Part shown: in pieces, positions 55,182-64,000 of the stretch
Position numbering within the stretch: the stretch's first letter is position 1
Layout of the letters: each line of letters opens with the position of its first letter
NCBI GenBank assembly: GCA_907163375.1
Contig: CAJQUW010002215.1
Location: forward strand, 1,116,001 to 1,180,000
DNA from: Prostheceraeus crozeri
Lineage: Eukaryota; Platyhelminthes; Polycladida; Euryleptidae
DNA: 64,000 nt
Direction: 5' to 3'
Notes under the pieces: generated by a model
Database searches by the model: none
The model's input: the letters and a program-made list of their open reading frames with translations, nothing else
What the model was told of the DNA's origin: nothing
Translations under genes and position numbers: made by a program

Positions 55182-56844
55182 TACAGATTGTTTCATAAAA
55201 AATGGATCACCCTTAAACACCGCCTTAACTTCAACTTTGTCTAACTCCGCCAAACTTGAACGAATTTCTCTGAAATTTGGAAGATATGTCAGTTGTGCTT
55301 ACTAATATCATTGTTGGAAATTTCAAGCATGAATATTGAGTTGTTTTCCTGTTATAGATAAAAAAGTAGTAGATGATTTGATCTTCATTTAGCAATGTTA
55401 CACAAAATCATACATGACTCATATAAAATTACATTTGTTTCCTTTGTTATGTATTATGTTGTTCTACAAGCCAAAAGCTATCAAGCAAAACAAAAATAAA
55501 GAAAATCGGTCAATCAGAGCCAGTATAGCACCATTATTCATCAACAATAATGTAACTGCTACATGTGATTAACTGGACTTCATGTTCCATAGCTTCCTGA
55601 CTTCGTTGCGGTGGTGTTGGCAGCACTCCTGATTGCTTTCAGCTAGAAATCTATCTCTTACCGGTTGAAAACAATACAAAGCACAAATGAACAATAACGA
55701 GATTGCATTCACAAAAGGCAAAGTGTCAGCCTTGCTAGAACTAGGGTTGTTTTCTTTGCGAGCAACAAGCAAGCGACTAAATGTCCCTTACACAAATGTG
55801 CATCGATGGCATAATGATGATTTTCGACTCTGTCGTAAAGAGGTCTCTGGCCGTCCACGCAAAACATCCAAACGTAGAGACCGCCTAATTTTGAGATTTG
55901 TTAAAGTTGATCCAAGTTTCTCGTTAACTGAGATGGCTGCACTAGACTCGTCTATTTCTAAGTCCGCTATTCGTAGAAGACTTATTGAGTCGAATTTCAA
56001 CAGCTGTAAGAGGCCTTCTCAGATCGAATTATCAGATCAACATGCAAAAAGACGTCTCAGATGGGCAATGAGTCATTGTCACTGGCGAAATCAATGGGAT
56101 CAGGTTGTCTGGTCTGATGAGGCATCAGTCCGTCTGAAGGATAGTGATGGTCGATTGAGATTATGGATAAAATCTGATCAGGAAATTCCGAGACATTTAC
56201 ATCGTCCCCGGGTACAAGGTGGTGCGACTCTACTGATTTGGGCTGGCATTTGGACCAATGGCCGCTCTGAACTTCACATACAGCAAGGAACCATGAATTC
56301 TGAACGCTATGTGAATGTTTTACGAATGAACATTGGCCAAATGACAGATCAACTTGGTGATCCATCGACTTGGTTATTTATGGATGATAATGCTACGTGT
56401 CACAGGAGAAGTAGAGTCAACTTATGCAAGTCTCAATTAGGGCTTAGGACATTATCTTGGCCAACTCGTTCTCCTGATCTGAATCCCATAGAAAATGTAT
56501 GGAGTATTCTAAAACGTAACGTTCGTCGTTCACTGCTACCTACAGATGGCGTATCACAACTTACGTCACTGTTAAAAAGAGAGTGGAGAAAGTTAGATCA
56601 GTCAAAAATCAACGATATCATCGAATCAATGCCTAAACGAATTGGTAATGTCATTGACAATAAGGGTAGGGCCACAAAATATTAGCTTCTTAAGAACCGT
56701 TACTGTATCATAGCTTATCAGATTATATAAGGACATTTAAATACATTAGGGACATGAAATAACATGAAAAATGCTTTCTGTATCATACTTATGTTTTATT
56801 TAGTCAAATTTTAGGATGATCCACTTTTTATGAAACGGACTGTA
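55182..56844 (+). mobile_element. Tc1/mariner transposon, complete
   Basis: The ends read CAGATTGTTTCATAAAAAATG (left) and, inverted, CAGTCCGTTTCATAAAAAGTG (right); the inverted repeat is about 30 bp. TA target duplications lie at 55182-55183 and 56843-56844. One uninterrupted transposase frame lies inside. Length 1663 bp. It sits in intron 9 of the transporter gene in the same orientation. Confidence 0.95.
55687..56685 (+). CDS. Tc1-type transposase (DD34E), uninterrupted
   Basis: 332 residues. The N-terminus has a paired-like helix-turn-helix DNA-binding region ('GLFSLRATSKRLNVPYTNVH') and an AT-hook-like 'GRPRKTSKR'. The catalytic domain has Asp in 'QVVWSDEAS', Asp in 'WLFMDDNATCH' and Glu in 'DLNPIENVWSILKR', with 34 residues between the last two (DD34E, Tc1 type). 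It cuts the element out and inserts it at TA. The frame is full length for the family and has no stop or frameshift, so the copy is recent and may be active. Confidence 0.95.
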   Translation: MNNNEIAFTKGKVSALLELGLFSLRATSKRLNVPYTNVHRWHNDDFRLCRKEVSGRPRKTSKRRDRLILRFVKVDPSFSLTEMAALDSSISKSAIRRRLIESNFNSCKRPSQIELSDQHAKRRLRWAMSHCHWRNQWDQVVWSDEASVRLKDSDGRLRLWIKSDQEIPRHLHRPRVQGGATLLIWAGIWTNGRSELHIQQGTMNSERYVNVLRMNIGQMTDQLGDPSTWLFMDDNATCHRRSRVNLCKSQLGLRTLSWPTRSPDLNPIENVWSILKRNVRRSLLPTDGVSQLTSLLKREWRKLDQSKINDIIESMPKRIGNVIDNKGRATKY

Positions 56845-57145
56845 GTCGAAACCTCTTCAATATAATTTATTACTGACCTTGTCTCGTTTTTTTTAATTGA
56901 GCAATTAGGTGAATGGTGAACCGAGTAGATATTTATGAATTGCACGTAATGCAAAGTATGCACTGATTACCTTCAGTTCATAATGATTGATATTATGCAT
57001 GCATTGTGGCAGGGTTGTCACTTAATCTGTATTTGCAGACTAGTTTTTGAAGTCTGTAAATAGTCTACATTTTCACTACTGGGGTCTGTAGTTTTAATCA
57101 GCATTTATTTTCATTTAAATGTAGAGTGTTTAATATGGGTTTGTT

Positions 57146-60016
57146 CAGACCCTTTCAAAATACAATTGCTATTGCAATATATTGCAATAATTGTATTGCA
57201 ATATATTTATTGCATGATTAATGAGGAGCAATAATATTGCAATCCATGTCGCAATATATTGCAATAACATTGTTGTGAATAAATCCTAAAGCATTATGTT
57301 AGCAATTAATCTTCATGCTTGTTGCAAAAGTCGATGGGCCTACTATAGATGTCTGCCAACAATAGACCTGAACTACATGTAGAAACGTCAGAGCTCGAAT
57401 GCGTGCAGAGCTGCAGAAGCGCTGATACGGCGGGGTCTTTCATGCTAATTGTAATGCCAATGACAAGTTGCGCCATTTAACTATTGAAATCGACATGCAA
57501 ACTTTTTCGCTGAGTATTCTATTTGCTATAACCATCATGGCTACAACAATCCACTGTGTGTGACCGTGAGAGCTAGACTTCGTCAATCACTAACACAAGA
57601 AGAATTCAAAAATTCGGCAACCGCACGAGACCACGACTCTATTCATTGGATCACAGTCACACACACGCAGAACGCAAGTGTCTCATTGTGCTTGTCTGCC
57701 GACATCTCCTCAGCCACCGATTGAGGTAGGGGATCGATATAGTAACTATTTTTAGCCAACAGGAAGGACTCAGTCAACAACGGGTGCGGTTGTTACTTGT
57801 TCGAGGTTGCCATTTGCCGCTAGTCGTCGAAATCCTACAGCGTCAGTCTTCGTCATTGCTGCTGCAGTGAGTGCGCAGAACTGTCTTCGCTTCGATCATG
57901 TCTCAACCTCAACGCAAATGTGCTGTCTCAGGAAAAGATATTGTGCTGAAGTTCTACACGAAGGTCGATGAGACACTTAATACCTACGAGTGTGTATGCG
58001 GAAATAGGAGGAAACGAAACATGAATACGGGGTGGACGAATCTTATTGGACATATCAAATCACAGCACAAAGAACAATATGAGGCATTTTTTGTTGATAG
58101 CATTGATAAATCTCAACAACTTTTGACGAACTTCATTGTTTCTACTTCGGTCACAGACAAAGTCAAGTCTATCTTCGGCTGGATTGAATGGGTAACCATG
58201 GGTTTAAAACCCTTCAACTTCGTTGATAATGAGATGAATAGGAAAAGATTCATCTCTTGACCCCATATCGAGGAATACATTGATGAAGTATATGTGCGAT
58301 CAGACGATGGTGGTAGAGAAAAAGATATCTGATGAATTACCGGACAAATTTGCAGTTATGTTCGACGGCTGGACGTCAGGCACAAACGCACTACTTGGGA
58401 CTGTTTGCTTCTTACATCGACAAATTCGAAAAGAGACAGTGTGTTCTCTTAGGATTTTCACCTCTTCTTGATGAGAGCAGTTATTCTGCCAAATCCCATT
58501 GTGATTTCATTACTTGGGTTATCGAGGAAGTGTTTGGGAAGTCTACCGCCAATATTGTTGCTTTTATCGGAGACAATTGTCCGACGAACAAAGCTGTGGC
58601 GGATTTGTTCAAAATTCCTCTTGTAGGGTGTGCATCGCATCGTTTGAATTTAGCAATTGGATTATTTTGTTCGAATCACGAATCTCTTTTAGAGAAGCTT
58701 CAACAACTTATGTCGAAATTATCTACTTTGAAATTTGCTGGAAAGCTTCGAAAACTGACTCCACTCAAGCCAAAATTGCGTGCAGCGACCAGATGGTCAA
58801 GCTTACATAATCAATTGCAGAGATATTTTGAAATCCGCGATCACGTTGTTTCCGTAGTTTCCAATGATGGACTTCATGATTTACTGCTTACTCCTCGTGA
58901 AAACAAGGATCTTGAAGATCTGTTTTCGCACCTTCAAAAACTTGATTCAGTTGTGAAAGTCCTTCAAAAGGATGACTGCACCTTGCCCGACGTTCGCATA
59001 CTCTTCGATGAGTTAATTGTGAGATATCCTTCGATGGATAAGCACTTGACAGCGAATGCTGACATCGTTCACTCAAAAGATTTTGAATCTGCCTTGGTCA
59101 AAATACTCAATATGAAAGTCGACGACATGACACAAACAGAGGAAAAAAGTGTCGAAAATCTCAAGTGTAATTCAAGCCATGATGATTGTGAGATAGTCCC
59201 TTCTTCTGCAAGTTTTGCAGAGGAAATTTTGAGTAAGAGGAAAAAGCTTTCTGTTTCTGTTGAAGAGAAGATATACATGAATTGCTCATTCCTCGTGCCC
59301 ACATCAAACACTGCTGAAAGATTTTTTAGTAAGGCTGGGTTCACTTGCAATGATCGCCGCCAGGGAGCGCTTCCCGTTAACATTGAATCGCAATTATTCT
59401 TAAATTTCAATAGACACCTTTGGGATATTCACAGTGTTGCTCAGATTATCTGATGTGTTGATATACTCGTAAATGTAGATATGTTGATTGTTTAGGTAAC
59501 CTGATAATGACACATTTAAGACTTTAAGACTCATTCAAAGATGGAATATCTGCTTGTTTTCATTTTTCCTGCGAGTCTCTACATTAGTGATGCATTTGAG
59601 AATTATAGATAATAATATACATACAGTAGACTAATGCACTAATATAATTATGTTGATGTAGGGACGGAGGGGCATATTATAATTACGTCATTGGTAGGCT
59701 GTAATATGCATGGTATGAGTACAATTTCTATTCATATTCTGTTTTCGAATGAGCTAAGATTAAGTTCAAAATTGATTAATTCTTCCCATCTTCGTATAGA
59801 TTGTTGTTTATCCCTTATAGTTGTACAATAGACTATTGCGTAATTACGATAATACACGTAAAGCACAATGATGACACATTATCCAGCTAAGTCAAAATAT
59901 TGTAATATATTGCAATATATTGCAATTTATTTATTGTAAAAGAGTCGCATTGCAATATATTTATTGTGATAATTTTCATCTCCAATAATATTGCAATAGT
60001 ATTTTGAAAGGGTCTG
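57146..60016 (+). mobile_element. hAT transposon, full length, with perfect 8-bp duplication
   Basis: Ends read CAGACCCTTTCAAAATAC, inverted at the right. The target duplication GGTTTGTT is perfect (57138-57145 and 60017-60024). Both subterminal regions (57165-57270 and 59895-59998) are packed with ATTGCAATATATTGCAATA-type palindromes. Length 2871 bp. The transposase gene inside is frameshifted, so this copy cannot move by itself. Confidence 0.95.
57898..59453 (+). pseudogene. hAT transposase with BED finger, frameshifted
   Basis: From the ATG at 57898 the first frame (to 58260) has a BED zinc finger: 'YECVCGN' and 'HIKSQH'. The second segment (58280-58471) has 'LPDKFAVMFDGWTSG', holding the first catalytic Asp. 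The third (about 58400-59453) has 'FIGDNCPTNKAVADLF' (second Asp), 'VGCASHRLNLAI', 'LRAATRWSS' and the C-terminal 'NTAERFFSKAGF' dimerisation block. At least two frame changes lie between 58200 and 58420. The rest is well kept, so the loss is recent. Confidence 0.92.
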
Positions 60017-60099
60017 GGTTTGTTTGTGGAAATTTTCCAGGTTATGGAACAACCTGGGTGATGCTTTCGATAATCTTTGAAAAATGATGACCCATCGTA

Positions 60100-60720
60100 A
60101 ATCTTGCAAATGAAAATAAGCATAAATTGCCGAGATCTTTCGCTCATTCTTTTCAGAGGTATACATAAAAACTGGATGGTAACATAGCTTGGAAAAGTTT
60201 GCAACAACTGAACAAATTTCACACGTGAGACTATGAAATTACGCCGCTTCCAACAATAGCATGAATAAAATGCTCTTTAGTGGCTGCCAACCCTTTCAAA
60301 GTGATTTTGTCGTCAACGAGCGCTTTCTTATTACGTACGCTCGAGGCTATGTGCATTTTATGGTTTAAGCCTGACCTGTGTAGACAGAAAGAGTTTGTAG
60401 ATACTCTCTCTCTCTCTTTACCTTGGTAACTTTGTAACTTTTCCAATTTTTCGTGTTCTCTTTATGTTCTCTCATTGATCTTAAGGGTTACTGTATTCAT
60501 TTCAGTAGTAGTATTATCTTAATCACAATTTTATAAAAGCATTTCATTCAAGCTATTATTGGAAGCGGCTTCATTTCATAGTCTGTTGCGTGTGAAATTT
60601 GTTCAGCTGTTGCAAACTTTTCCAAGCTATGTTGCCATCCAGATTCACGTATGCCTCTGAAAAGAATGAGCGAAAGATATCGGCAATTAATACTTATTTT
60701 CATATACAAGAACAACACTA
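60100..60720. repeat. Large imperfect inverted repeat
   Basis: Arm 1 (about 60100-60275) and arm 2 (about 60535-60720) are inverted copies, sharing for example CTTTCGCTCATTCTTTTCAG and TAGCTTGGAAAAGTTTGCAA, and CCGCTTCCAA. The spacer is about 260 bp. By eye the arms agree at roughly 80-85 percent of positions. No ends, target duplication or protein were found. It starts about 85 bp after the hAT element. Confidence 0.75.
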
Positions 60721-63700
60721 TCGCACAAGATGTCTCACGATAACAAACCGGAAGTATTTTCTTTAATAGTCACAATATTCGCTAGCTTAACGACATATCT
60801 TTATACAGTGCACTCTTGATAAGAGGGGGAGAAGTTAGGAAACATTTCCATCACATGTAAAATTCTCCGGCTAAGCGGAAAAAATATTGCAGGGAATTCA
60901 GGCGAATCCAGTCTATGATGTACAAATAATCCTAACTTCTGTTCTAGTATAGCTCCAAGTGAAAGATTGTCAATGTATGCAATTTGTTTTTTAGCATTCA
61001 TGGTAGCAGTGGGTTAGAATCATTCCTAATTTCATGTCTCCGACGAATTTTTTGATGCTAGAGAAAGATGGGTTATAGAGCACCTTCATGCTTAAGAAAT
61101 GCACGCATTATAGCACGTCATGCAATTAATGTGAAAGTGGAATAAATTCCTACAATTTATTTTATTTTTCCCTCCAACCAAGCAGCAAATGCAACATAAT
61201 AATAATAATGCTTTTTCTCTAGATCTTAATATAGACCTTGTATAAGTTAATGAACTTATTATGCCTTTTTTATATGAATGGAATGTCTGGGGACACGGGT
61301 AGGAGTCATGTATTTACGGATTCGATTGTGCACTTACAATGTAACGATTACGTATTCTGATCAGGGAAATTTCGAGAAAATATTACTTTTAAAAAGATAA
61401 GAGAGGCATAGCGAACATCGCATTCCTCATCAGCAGGAAATAAAACCGGATGGAATCTGCGCTCCAACGCTTCCCCACTTATGGTGTGCACTATACGTTT
61501 TTTCTAAGATGTTCAATCTATTGATTCCAGCACTAAATTCATGACATCATCGCGGCAGGCCTACTGTGCGATGCGATACAACTGAAGATGTATCTATTGC
61601 TGAATTTTCATCAATTCGCTTGCTGTACGTTAGCTCAACTTCATACGCAAATTTGTACAAGCTCTTTCGGTGAGCTTGATAAGTCTCCTTACCCGATTCT
61701 CTTCACTTTTAGGGAATTTCTGTTTTACTAGAAAAATAACTTACAAAATCCGGGAAAATCCCTGAAATTTATGGGAAAATGATATCAATGTATACCAATA
61801 TGTATTAGAATTTTAAATAGAGATGTCCGCGAATCAAAATAGGTTTAGCCGACTCAGTTAACCAGCATGCTTTCCTTTCACACTATTGATGATCTAATGG
61901 CTTCAATAGCATCTGAATTATGTATTTTAGTTTTCAGCAGGGTAATTTTAAGTCATGGTAAAACAGACACCCACTCACGGGTCCTGCATGGGTGGGTGCC
62001 GAGACTCAGTGGGGCAGTCTGACTTTTTAACCAGTTTTTAAGAGGAAACCAATGCATGGAAGTCGCTCATCGAATGTGACTCAATTACAAGGAGTCGATG
62101 GGTTTGTCTATATACATACAGGACTGACATATCACATTCCATTAGCTACGAATATAAGCGGGCTACATCACAAATTGAGCCACTAGGTGGGTTGAATTCT
62201 TTTGGATCTGGTTAAGTTTTGTGTGCGATAGTGTAGTGTGCAGCATGCATACAAGCAGACAGTGCACGCTGGTAGAAAAAGTCTAAAATTCTTGTCAGAC
62301 AGATCTTGTCGGTTGAAACGGTTCTGAGATTTTTAGTTGAGCCGACATTTTCTAACTATAGTCTTGCCTATCCACTAGCCGTACAAGTGGTGCTCATCAC
62401 TTTGCACACTCTAGCTTGAAGATTTAATTATTATTATTTTTTATGATCATAAAGGAGTTTGAAGTTAATCGAGCGGTTGTGAGTACAATATACACTTGGC
62501 AGTTGATATGACGCATAATCTATTCGAAATTGGATGTCTATTTGATCGATTTTACAAGCTTGCTTATTGGGACAATAAGTTGAAAATGATGCTCGCTTCA
62601 TCCAGGCCTAAGATGTTCGTCTATTTTTCTGTATTCTCATTCAATTAGCTCATGCTTGTAGCAAATGTAGGTCACTGGACACACTGCTTCCTATAATATA
62701 CGAGATAAAGAAGACTACATTAGTCAACCTTCCAATCAATAAAACCACAAAATATGCGACGTAGAAGTTGGCGAGCATCCGCTCAACTTACCGTCGAGCA
62801 GCTCATACTTTCATTAGAGAACTCGAAATAAAGCTCTAATGACGAACCAAGCTGAACTGCAGTTGGACCGATGAACCGTGAAAGGCAATCTACTAAAGTT
62901 GAAAATTTTTATGTGTAGCTTTATAGAGGACTTTGAGTTGCCTAAATCTTTCATTGCACTTTTATTTTTGAGAGTAGTAAAATATCGGCTTTTCTAGAAT
63001 TGATCAGTGGGCCGTTCTTGACTTAATCTTATCGTAATGTCTTCATTTCGGGTGAAAATCATGCTTATCGCAATATTTCTGATGCAGACAGGGTTCAGTG
63101 AAAAAACTTGCAAACACATGTCTATTATTGGATTGATGTGGCAATTAGTCATAAAGTTTGCATTTTTGTCTTTCTGAAGTGGCAACCCTAGATTGTGCGA
63201 TACACATAGATTTCTATCGTATTGAAAATTATAAAGCGTGTTATATCGTGTTAAAAATTATATAGCCAAAAGATGACCATCGTTATTCAAATATATCTAT
63301 AATTTAATATGTGCATGTGCATGTAGGTATTTAAACCGATATATTATAAACACCATTGCCAGCGACAAAGACCACATATGAATCCCCTATGCTATTACAT
63401 TATTTCTATACTTACTAAGTTAACATTGATTGTACGATTACATAATAACTGCACAGTGCATTATAGAATTGATGCATCACAGAAATGTCAAGCTTATGAA
63501 CAAAAACTAAAGTCAGCACAGTTAACCGTTGTTTCTACTCGATGTTGCGGATCCGGAAATAGGGCTAGGTACATATGCAATCACAAACAACATGATCATT
63601 GCAGAGGAGACTTAGAGCTCACGTTGCAAAAATGACGGTCTAAATTAAGGAACTAAACAACCTCCTGGCTTTTTTCTAGCTGAAAATTAAATCTCCTAGC

Positions 63701-63863
63701 TGGTATGGGATATCGAAGAGGAACAAATAGATAGATAGAACCTGAGAAATCATCCTAAACAAGTCATGAATCCATAAATCCATGCAGTATAGATAAATAC
63801 ATCCTTTATTACGAAACTCTACGTGTAAATGTTTTCTATGAACTCATTTCACTTCTGTTGCAG

Positions 63864-63925
63864 ATGGGTTCACAAGGATAACTCAGAAGCTTTTTATTCT
63901 GCTTCCAGAATTAAAAGAGTTGTGA
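63864..63925 (+). CDS. SLC7-like transporter, coding exon 10 and stop
   Basis: Completes the split Asp codon and codes 'GFTRITQKLFILLPELKEL' then TGA at 63923-63925. This fits the xCT tail 'KITRTLQIILEVVPEEDKL' in place and length. Acceptor ACTTCTGTTGCAG ends at 63863. The 75 bp that follow belong to the 3' untranslated region; no poly(A) signal is reached before the window ends. Confidence 0.88.
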
Positions 63926-64000
63926 ATACTGAGTTTTCTTTCAAGGCAGCACTGATGTGACCATTTTCTGATACAATGGCCTGTATCAGCCGCGCGCTAA

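Larger units (their letters stand above)
54473..63863 (+). other. Intron 9 (9.4 kb)
   Basis: Contains 'CCTGGAAAA'-rich repeats at 54610-54760, the mariner at 55182, the hAT transposon at 57146 and a large inverted repeat at 60100-60720. The stretch 60730-63860 shows nothing I can name beyond a small CACCCAC/GTGGGTG hairpin at 61968-61998. Confidence 0.75.
16036..63925 (+). other. Gene: SLC7-family light-chain amino-acid transporter (xCT / y+LAT-like), ten coding exons
   Basis: Ten exons joined at GT-AG sites give exactly 1470 bp: 489 residues plus stop. The chain follows human SLC7 light chains from end to end: 'VALKKKITLVNGITFIIG', the substrate-site 'IGSGIFVSP', 'AELGT', '[11 protein letters not shown]', 'EEMKNPSRDLPLSI', 'GHMP', 'LINYTGF', 'RPVK', 'TGVPFY' and a C-terminal tail equal in length to that of xCT. 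These are 12-span membrane exchangers that pair with a SLC3 heavy chain. Cys146 in 'AFSGCDKPE' sits where the disulphide to the heavy chain forms. Arg123 in 'IIIRPG' matches the Arg found at this site in xCT and y+LAT but not in LAT1/2 or asc. The paralogue cannot be fixed by eye. Introns are 8.3 kb, 58 bp, 123 bp, 10.2, 6.9, 8.6 and 2.7 kb, 64 bp and 9.4 kb. Confidence 0.93.

Noticed and set aside
59069-59410. 113-residue minus-strand frame
   Set aside because: Antisense to the hAT transposase.

Overview
The window is animal (eukaryotic) DNA, AT-rich, from an invertebrate that I cannot place more precisely. Evidence for this is a solute-carrier gene split by GT-AG introns, tRNA-derived SINEs, many 8-bp-duplicating hAT-type elements, Penelope-like retroelements and a Polinton/Maverick. 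No bacterial or organelle sequence was seen.

Region 1 (1 to about 9.6 kb) is the right-hand part of a Polinton (adintovirus-like) element, running off the left edge of the window. Ten genes lie on the minus strand: adenain-like protease, double-jelly-roll major capsid protein, a basic core-like protein, a penton-like minor capsid candidate, integrase with chromodomain, a coiled-coil protein, packaging ATPase, three unassigned proteins and a UBA-RING protein resembling the C-terminal half of an inhibitor of apoptosis (11 minus-strand entries in all). A plus-strand gene fragment at the edge looks like a TATA-binding-protein fold. The visible genes are open, so this copy looks whole in the part seen and probably young. 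The polymerase gene is not in the window.

Region 2 (9.6 to 16 kb) is a gene-free stretch filled with short repeats. It holds a block of palindromes and tandem repeats, two copies of a foldback MITE (11329-11943, 12808-13438) and a 1.6 kb hAT-like element with GGAATTG subterminal repeats (13866-15476), all with 8-bp target duplications.

Region 3 (16 to 63.9 kb) is one host gene: a SLC7-family light-chain amino-acid transporter closest to the xCT/y+LAT type. Ten coding exons can be placed (16036-63925). They add up to exactly 1470 bp, 489 residues plus stop, with every junction in phase. Three introns are tiny (58, 123 and 64 bp); the other six are 2.7 to 10.2 kb and carry the mobile DNA. Intron 1 has SINE relics, a hairpin MITE, a LINE tail and a 519-bp hAT-type MITE. 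Intron 4 has a second, inverted copy of that MITE, another MITE, a decayed reverse-transcriptase element of an unusual family and a pogo-like element. Introns 5 to 7 have SINE, LINE and Penelope-like remains, including a hammerhead-ribozyme-like motif at 53039-53105. Intron 9 has an uninterrupted Tc1/mariner, a full-length but frameshifted hAT transposon and a large imperfect inverted repeat.

The most interesting items are the two possible host-derived genes in the Polinton (TBP-like, UBA-RING), the hammerhead motif in the inverted Penelope terminal repeats, the unusual reverse transcriptase, and the inverted twin MITEs that bracket exons 2-4 of the transporter gene.
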